A DNA stretch of 64,000 bases. Source: Nematostella vectensis (lineage: Eukaryota > Cnidaria > Anthozoa > Actiniaria > Edwardsiidae). Position numbers and translations under genes: made by a program. Under the pieces are notes generated by a model that did no database searches, was not told the DNA's origin, and saw only the letters and a program-made list of their open reading frames with translations. The stretch lies in assembly GCF_932526225.1 (NCBI RefSeq), contig NC_064034.1, positions 7,488,001 to 7,552,000 on the forward strand. The letters are read 5' to 3'. Below are positions 58,217 through 64,000 of this stretch, piece after piece. Numbering within the stretch: the first letter of the stretch is position 1; each line of letters starts with the position of its first letter.

Positions 58217-59745
58217 TGTAACGATGTCGTAGGAGGCAAGAAAGAGAACTAAAGGTTTGGGTTACTTCTGGGCTCCTTTTACTGTTTTAATCTGTGTCGT
58301 CATACACCCCGAACTCCGGGTCCTATTACAATATGATTGTCTCAGCATAATCACACAACTAATCACGCATTCAATGGGAGTAGTATTACAATTAACGTCA
58401 CATCTCCCTCTCCATAACAAAACTCGAATAAATGCTATATAGAAAAAAAAACATTCAATATTCTAAATGACAATTACTGGATTCGAACAGGCGGCTTCAC
58501 AACCCTTTCACTTGTGACGACAGGGGCACTAGCTGTCTCTTGCGTTGCTGGGGGCTGCTCCTGTTGTACCTCCCTTGGGGTCTCGCTTGTTTGTGACTGC
58601 GGTAGCCCTTGTGGTGGAGAAGGAGGCAGAAGTCACTCTTGCGGTGGTTGTAACGGTTCATCCGTTGGAGGCTTCATATCCTCTTGAGTTCGGCAAAGAT
58701 GCCGTCTGTTTCTGCGGAACACTCTGCCATCCTCAGTGCGTACATTGTTCGATCTTATGTCCCCCTTTTTCTAACGTGTGCTTTAGTCCAAGCTTTTCCT
58801 CTGCCAATTCCTCTTGGTGGCTCTATGCGCACAACATCACCAGGCTTCAGTTCCTTTAACTCCTTTGCACTTCTGTTATAATAGTAGCTTTGCTCAGCCT
58901 TCTGCCATCTGATCTTTTGCTCGACATTATATGGAATCTTAGGGTTAAGCAGTCGAGTCGACGTTGGAATTCTTCAGAGGCAGGGGAAATTCCGAATGGC
59001 ATGCGTGTCCATCGGCATCTTGACCATGGGGTACCAAACGTGGTGAGGTAGCTACTTTCTTCGTCAAGTTGGACATGCCAGAAACCGTTTTTTGCATCAA
59101 CGACAGTAAACACCTTTGCATTCGTGAGCTTCGCTAGCAAGTCGTCGATGACAGGTATCGGTTTCTCTTGAGAGCCTCGTGTTCAGCGGTTTAGGATCAA
59201 TGCACAAACGTATCTTACCGTTACGCTTCACAGCCACTACCATTGAAGAGACCCAGTCAGTGGGAACTTCGACTGGCACTAATATCCCCTTATCTACTAG
59301 TCTGTCCAGTTCACGTTGTAAGGGTTCTCTAACCGCAAATGGGACTTTACTGACAGGCAACGCCACGGGCGTTACTGTCTTGTCGACCTCAAGGTGTAGT
59401 TTTTCTTGTAAAACGCCCCACCTTCGAAAACATCGCCTAACTCACTAACTATATCTTGCTGAGTGGATTGGAACTCATTGACTGACAGGATATTGTCGCT
59501 GTTAATTGTCATGAGCTGAAACTGTTGGATGGCTTGCGCGCCTAGCATGGGCATGTGGCCATGTGACGTTGTCGTAGGAGACTTTACAAGGCAAGAAAGA
59601 AAACTAAAGGTTTGGGTTATTTCTGAGCTCCTTTTACTGTTTTAATCTGTGTCGTCATACACCCCGAACTCCGGGTCCTCTAACAATATGATTGTCTCAG
59701 CTTAATCACGCAATCAATGGGAGTAGTATTACAATTAACGTCACA
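58217..59745 (-). mobile_element. Internally deleted LTR retrotransposon (gypsy-type)
   Basis: Direct LTRs at 58217-58402 and 59562-59745 are about 90% identical and share accccgaactccgggtcct and gggagtagtattacaatta. On the minus strand they run TG…CA, and gatac duplicates at 58212-58216 and 59746-59750. Only 1.5 kb long: the interior keeps a protease/RT part and a short Pol tail; Gag, RNase H and integrase are missing. Confidence 0.9.
58856..59554 (-). pseudogene. Gypsy reverse transcriptase fragment
   Basis: Three ORF pieces in order: MLGAQAIQQFQLM (after the protease), VPFAVREPLQRELDRLVDKG and KIRLCIDPKPLNTRL (RT fingers), and VFTVVDAKNGFWHVQLDEES with RMPFGISPASEEFQRRLD (RT palm). Frames change near 59100 and 59370. 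The YxDD box is not present, so the deletion starts just before it. Confidence 0.88.
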
Positions 59746-62047
59746 GATACCTCCCCTTAATAAGTCGACAAATCTCTTTCGTCTTGGTGTGGCCGCTAGA
59801 ATATGGGTGCTTACAGGAGAATACTTTCTGAGTTTGAGCTCAGGCGACATCAAGACAAACAACAAGCTCATTTTGTTGCTAAGGGTTAAAAGATATAGTG
59901 AGATTTATAGAACAGAGCGATCCTTTAGTGAGACTATTGCAAAGAAAAGGTTGTTAAAGTTTGCATCGATTTTGTGTTTGAAGAAAAAGATGACTTTTTT
60001 AACGATTTGCGCGCCGCCATTTTGATAAATCTGGATACAAAACGAACAGTTTGATGTGATTTAAACTAAGCCCCGCCCCCTTTTATGTGAAAAAGTTAAG
60101 ACTGACCCCCCTATCTTGGCAACATTTAAACTTGGTGCCCCCCTCTGGTTTTACAGCCCCCCCCCCTACTGATAATTATTGCACAGTCCCTAAGCGCCTC
60201 CCTTGAATAAGCGCCTCCCCCGAATAAGCGCCCCCTTTGAACCAAAACTATTAATAAGCGCCTCCCCTGAATAAGCGCCCCCTTTGAACCAAAACTATTC
60301 ATAAGCGCCTCCCCCGAATAAGCACCCCCCTCCCTTCCCCAGGTTTTATGTAACTGAGTAAAATGACTATCATAATGTAGTTCTAAGAAAGCACTGGAGC
60401 TTCTAGGGACAAAAGAGTATTTAATGAATAAAAGTTTAATGAAAAAAGCTGCTTCAAGTTGTAATAATGATATAGAGAAAAGAAACTGATGTAGTATAAA
60501 ACTAATATTAAATGAATAAAAACACTTCGGCCTTTTGTTCGAAATTTGCCCTTTTAAATAAGCGCCTCCCTCGACAAAGCGCCTCCCCCGAATTAGCGCC
60601 CCGTCTGTCAGTCGAAAATTTTTATAAGCGCCGGGGCGCTTATTCGACTAAATACGATATATTACTAAACTCTTCTCCCGTCATGATCATGTGCTCAAAA
60701 CAGAAAGCTTTTAGCGACGATCTGCGCTGGGGAGTAATTTTCCATCAATATTTTGGGTGAAATTAAAGTTTTTTTTTTTAATTGGTCCATGACTTTTTCG
60801 CGATCTTTCGCCCTCGCATCGATCTTTTTTAATTACTCCTTAAAATTATTGCTGTCCATTTATCAAATCCATGCCATGTTAAATTGTTATAAGAAAAGGT
60901 GGTAGCTGATATTGGTAATCCATCGACTCGAGATGACATCGTACGACACCCAAACTTGGTAGACGTTATAGTAGCTGTCAAGGGGGATGTGACCTCAGTA
61001 GTGTAAGGGAGCATACGTGACCGTGTACAGGCCGCGTGGACTGGGTGCGATTCCCAGCTGAGGAGTTGTTAAAGGTCCCAGCTATTTCTTTCGAATTCGA
61101 GAATTTTACTTGCCAACAACAAAACACGAAAGCTTTGAGTTTAGGAATATTTTTTTTAAAAAAGAGGATAGGAGAAAGGTAATTTTTGTAGCTAAGCTAA
61201 CTCTAATTATTTAAACAAGAAAACATATGGTAAACACAAGCTGAACATGAAAGTACTGTTCAGGCAGTCAGCAGGTTATGGAACATCAAATCAAATATCG
61301 ATTTTTCAAAAAAAAAATTTATTTCATAAAATGTGTTTTAAGGGACGATTAGGCAAATCATTGTCTTAGACTATCCACTGCTGTTCTATTGATATTACAT
61401 TTTCTAATTAACGCTTACATCTACAGTATTTACAACGTTAACTTTATGTGTAATGTCATATAATAGTTAAACAATAAAAATATTGACATAAGAGTTACTC
61501 TAAAAATATAAAATAATAAAGAGATAACATATAAATCATCATCATAACCATGACCATTATCATTATGATCGTTAGCGTTTGTCATCACTATAGAAACTAG
61601 AATAGTAGAACCCCCATCTTTCTTGTATCAAAACCTCACCTATAAATCACTTCGTTTTCCTCCTTACATAAAATAGTACTTTTTTTCTAGTCATCCACGT
61701 CCACGCGCAGTTATTAGATCGCCTTTCGGTCACATGTTACTTAATTAACGCTCTCTATAAACAGCGTACGGTATACAACCTTTCGCTGACCAGTTGCTTC
61801 AAAGAAGTTCGCTAGCATTTCCTTTGTCTTGCCTTTAGCCTTGCAACACGGCGTCAGAAATGCTGCCGTTGTTGGCGCCTTTTTCATCGGGCTTTAGATC
61901 CCTGGTAAAATAACAACACCCCAGGCATAATCATGTCCAAAAACTCGGTCTAGTAAAGAAATCCTACCACCTAGTGCTGTATAAACTCAATTCTACTTCT
62001 TCGCATAAATAGTACTTTTTAAAATAAGTTCAAGTGAGCTAATACCT
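59746..62047. other. Repeat-rich DNA downstream of the PIM-like gene
   Basis: No gene recognised. 60185-60650 is an array of aataagcgcc words. A tRNA-like segment at about 61010-61070 is discussed under rejected items. 61540-61575 is a short CAT/ATC microsatellite. The 3' UTR of the kinase would lie just below 62048. Confidence 0.5.
60185..60650. repeat. AATAAGCGCC(C/T) repeat cluster
   Basis: gaataagcgcc recurs many times between 60185 and 60330, including two about 55-bp units with ctttgaaccaaaactatt, and again near 60556-60650, where it ends in an inverted copy (gcgcttattcgac). Probably a degraded DNA-transposon family. Confidence 0.75.
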
Positions 62048-63895
62048 CTAAGTGCTCGAATGCCTTCTATTTCTGTTAAACGCTATAATTGTCGGACTAT
62101 GGGGGTATTCATCAGGCTCCGGGAAGTAATTTTCTGGGAAGGTATGACACCGGGCCTGAGGTGACTTGGAGCGGCGATATTTAACGGATCCGAGCCACGG
62201 GTGCTTAAGGATGTTCTCAAGGGTGGGTCGGTACGAGGGGTGTTTCGCAAGAAGCCATCGAACAAGAGACTGGGCCTCTGAAAAAAGAAAAAGAAATATT
62301 AGAAAGGAGATTCTTTTAACTAAACTGCTAAACATGTCGCGGTAGAAAAAAATGTGTTTTCGTCACTCATGTGGCGGATTCTTTAGTAGACTGCGGTCCG
62401 GTCTGCGGTACAGCAGAAGTGCAGCTAAAATTTGGGAGGGGTACTGAAAGTTATTAGAAATGTAAAAGATGTGTCATTCTCCATTTCCATTATTCCCCCA
62501 AAAAACATTTTTTGCAGCCTGGCTACAGTAGTCAGGCCCGTAGCCAGGGGGGGTTCGGGGGGTTTGGACGGACCCACCCACCCGGCTTGAAGGTCCGCTC
62601 AGAGCAAACAAAAATATATAACGTTTGGCTGGAGATACAAAGTGCACTATAAAAATCTTTTTATAATAAATATCTTTATTATCATCACTATATGTTAAAA
62701 ATACCCTATTAATAACATTTTACATACAAGATTGATTGCCTAATGTTATAAGGCGAGTAGAGGGGTATACCGGAAATTTGGTACTCTGAAATGGAAAAAC
62801 GAACCACCCCGCTCAAAATCCTGGCCTACTACAGTAGTGAGTCAGAGTAGTGACCTGACTAAACCAGCACGGTGTAACGCACCTTTACTGACGTTCTCTG
62901 CAAAGTTGAGCTCCCCGCGAACGATCTCGATCTGATTGGCAAAGGGCACGTCCCCTGAGAGCATGTTGAAGAGGAGTATTCCAAGAGACCAGACCGTGCA
63001 CGGGCGCGCGTGGTATCGGTGGAATCGGAACCACTCGGGTGGGCAGTACGCTCGCGTTCCTGGAAGATAGCGATATATCAGCCTGCGTAGCAAGCGGCTC
63101 AGAGGTTTTGACGCCGCCTATACCCCTTGATTGGTCTTCACCCCTCTCCCTTCCTACACCCCTTGCTTGGTCTCCACCCCTCTCCCCTTCAACACCCCTT
63201 GCTTGGTCTCCACCCCTCTCCCCTTCAACACCCCTTGCTAGGTCTCCACCCCTCTCCCCTCCTACACTCCTTGCTTGGTCTCTAATTTTCTCCCCTCCTA
63301 CATCCCTTGCTTGGTCTCCACCCTCTCCCCTCCTACACTCCTTGCTTGGTCTCCACCCGTCTCTCCTCTTTCAGCTCTTGCTTGGTCTCTACCACTCTCT
63401 CCTCCTACATCCCTTGCTTGGTCCCTATCCCTCTCTATTCCTACATCCCTTGTTCAGTCTCCATTCCTACACCCCTTGCTTGATCCCAGTCCCTCTCCAC
63501 TCCTATATTCCTTGCTTGGTCTACATTCCTACACCCCTTGCTTGATCCCAGTCCCTCTCCACTCCTACATCCCTTGCTTGGTCTCCATTCCTACACCTCT
63601 TGCTTGATCCCAGCCCCTCTCCACTCCTACATTCCTTGCTTGGTCTCCATTCATACACCCCTTGCTTAGTCTTCACTCCCCTCCCCACCTTTTACTTGCA
63701 TTTATGCGTGTGCCCTTACATCATCGTGTCATCGGTACCTTCATAGTCTGTGTACAGTGTGTTCTCTAGTACAGTGCCAGAGCCGAAGTCAAACAGCTTG
63801 ACTTGCCCTGTCTTTGTATCTAGTAGCAGGTTTTCATCTTTGATGTCTCTATGAAAGACGCCTTTTCCCTCGCAATACGCCACAGCATGAACAAC
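62048..63895 (-). CDS. PIM-like serine/threonine kinase, C-terminal half
   Basis: Exons 63739-63895, 62883-63059 and 62048-62277 (stop at 62048-62050) are GT-AG and in phase; upstream exons lie beyond 64000. They encode the kinase C-lobe: catalytic loop [17 protein letters not shown] metal-binding motif, [17 protein letters not shown] activation/P+1 segment, [18 protein letters not shown], and the [13 protein letters not shown] helix. DFGSG with PPEW and HRYH is the PIM signature (APE replaced by PPEW). PIM kinases are constitutively active, need no activation-loop phosphorylation and promote survival and growth. After HPWL there is a tail of about 48 residues rich in Pro, Ser and Arg, longer than in PIM1. 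The 62278-62882 intron holds C-rich sequence; intron 63060-63738 holds a minisatellite. Confidence 0.92.
63110..63690. repeat. About 36-bp minisatellite in PIM-like intron
   Basis: Roughly 15 imperfect copies of ccttgcttggtctccacccc and its variants. The proline/leucine/serine-rich plus-strand ORFs here are translations of the repeat. Confidence 0.9.
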
Positions 63896-64000
63896 CTATC
63901 AGGAAAAACCCACAAAAATTGATCATGTATGTTTAAATTTGATAATTTATTCCTACTTCTCTGAATTTCGAAGAAATTGGGTGTAAACACCCATTTCACG

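Noticed and set aside
61005-61075. tRNA gene or tRNA-derived SINE
   Set aside because: A B-box-like gggtgcgattccc is present, but no convincing A-box, anticodon stem or acceptor stem pairing could be drawn.
63039-63607. Pro/Leu/Ser-rich ORFs of 110-168 codons
   Set aside because: Translations of the 36-bp minisatellite, antisense to the kinase exon and in its intron.

Overview
This is a eukaryotic (animal) genomic window: AT-rich, intron-rich protein genes with canonical GT-AG introns, abundant microsatellites and minisatellites, and many small inverted-repeat DNA elements, LINE and LTR-retrotransposon remnants. Exon-by-exon similarity to vertebrate proteins, compact introns and the repeat flavour suggest an anthozoan cnidarian (Nematostella-like). 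The phylum is an inference; the animal origin is clear.

Layout: (1) 1-11379, minus strand: histidine ammonia-lyase (HAL), 22 recognisable coding exons, only the C-terminal exon missing. (2) 11915-14196, plus: PIGF, a GPI-anchor ethanolamine-phosphate transferase subunit, complete in 5 exons. (3) 15480-26972, plus: urocanate hydratase (UROC1), complete in 22 exons (676 codons), with a dead 5'-truncated LINE in its last intron. HAL and UROC1 catalyse consecutive steps of histidine breakdown and are arranged head to head around PIGF. (4) 28937-35910, plus, and 43074-54543, minus: two convergent paralogous secreted M14A procarboxypeptidases, 10 exons each with matching intron phases. The plus copy lacks one base at a splice junction. 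(5) 38198-42552: an inserted, decayed Ty3/gypsy element with a 5-bp target duplication between the two carboxypeptidases. (6) 55313-57721: a TTAA-flanked inverted-repeat element containing an unrecognised multi-exon gene. (7) 58217-59745: a second, internally deleted LTR element. (8) 62048-63895, minus: the C-terminal half of a PIM-like serine/threonine kinase that continues past the window.

Recurring theme: several tandem arrays sit on exon-intron borders and copy splice-site sequence (HAL exons at 4167-4232 and 4823-4881, carboxypeptidase exon 3 at 30721, and the last carboxypeptidase exon with its stop codon and polyadenylation signal). A 3.9-kb 31-bp satellite fills one carboxypeptidase intron. 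Small transposons with recognisable target duplications (19525-19891, 33326-34122, 37648-37824) and a 439-bp foldback (32066-32504) lie in introns or intergenic DNA.

Functionally the window combines amino-acid catabolism (HAL, UROC1), extracellular protein digestion (two carboxypeptidases), GPI-anchor synthesis (PIGF) and signalling (PIM-like kinase). No rRNA, CRISPR or convincing tRNA was found.
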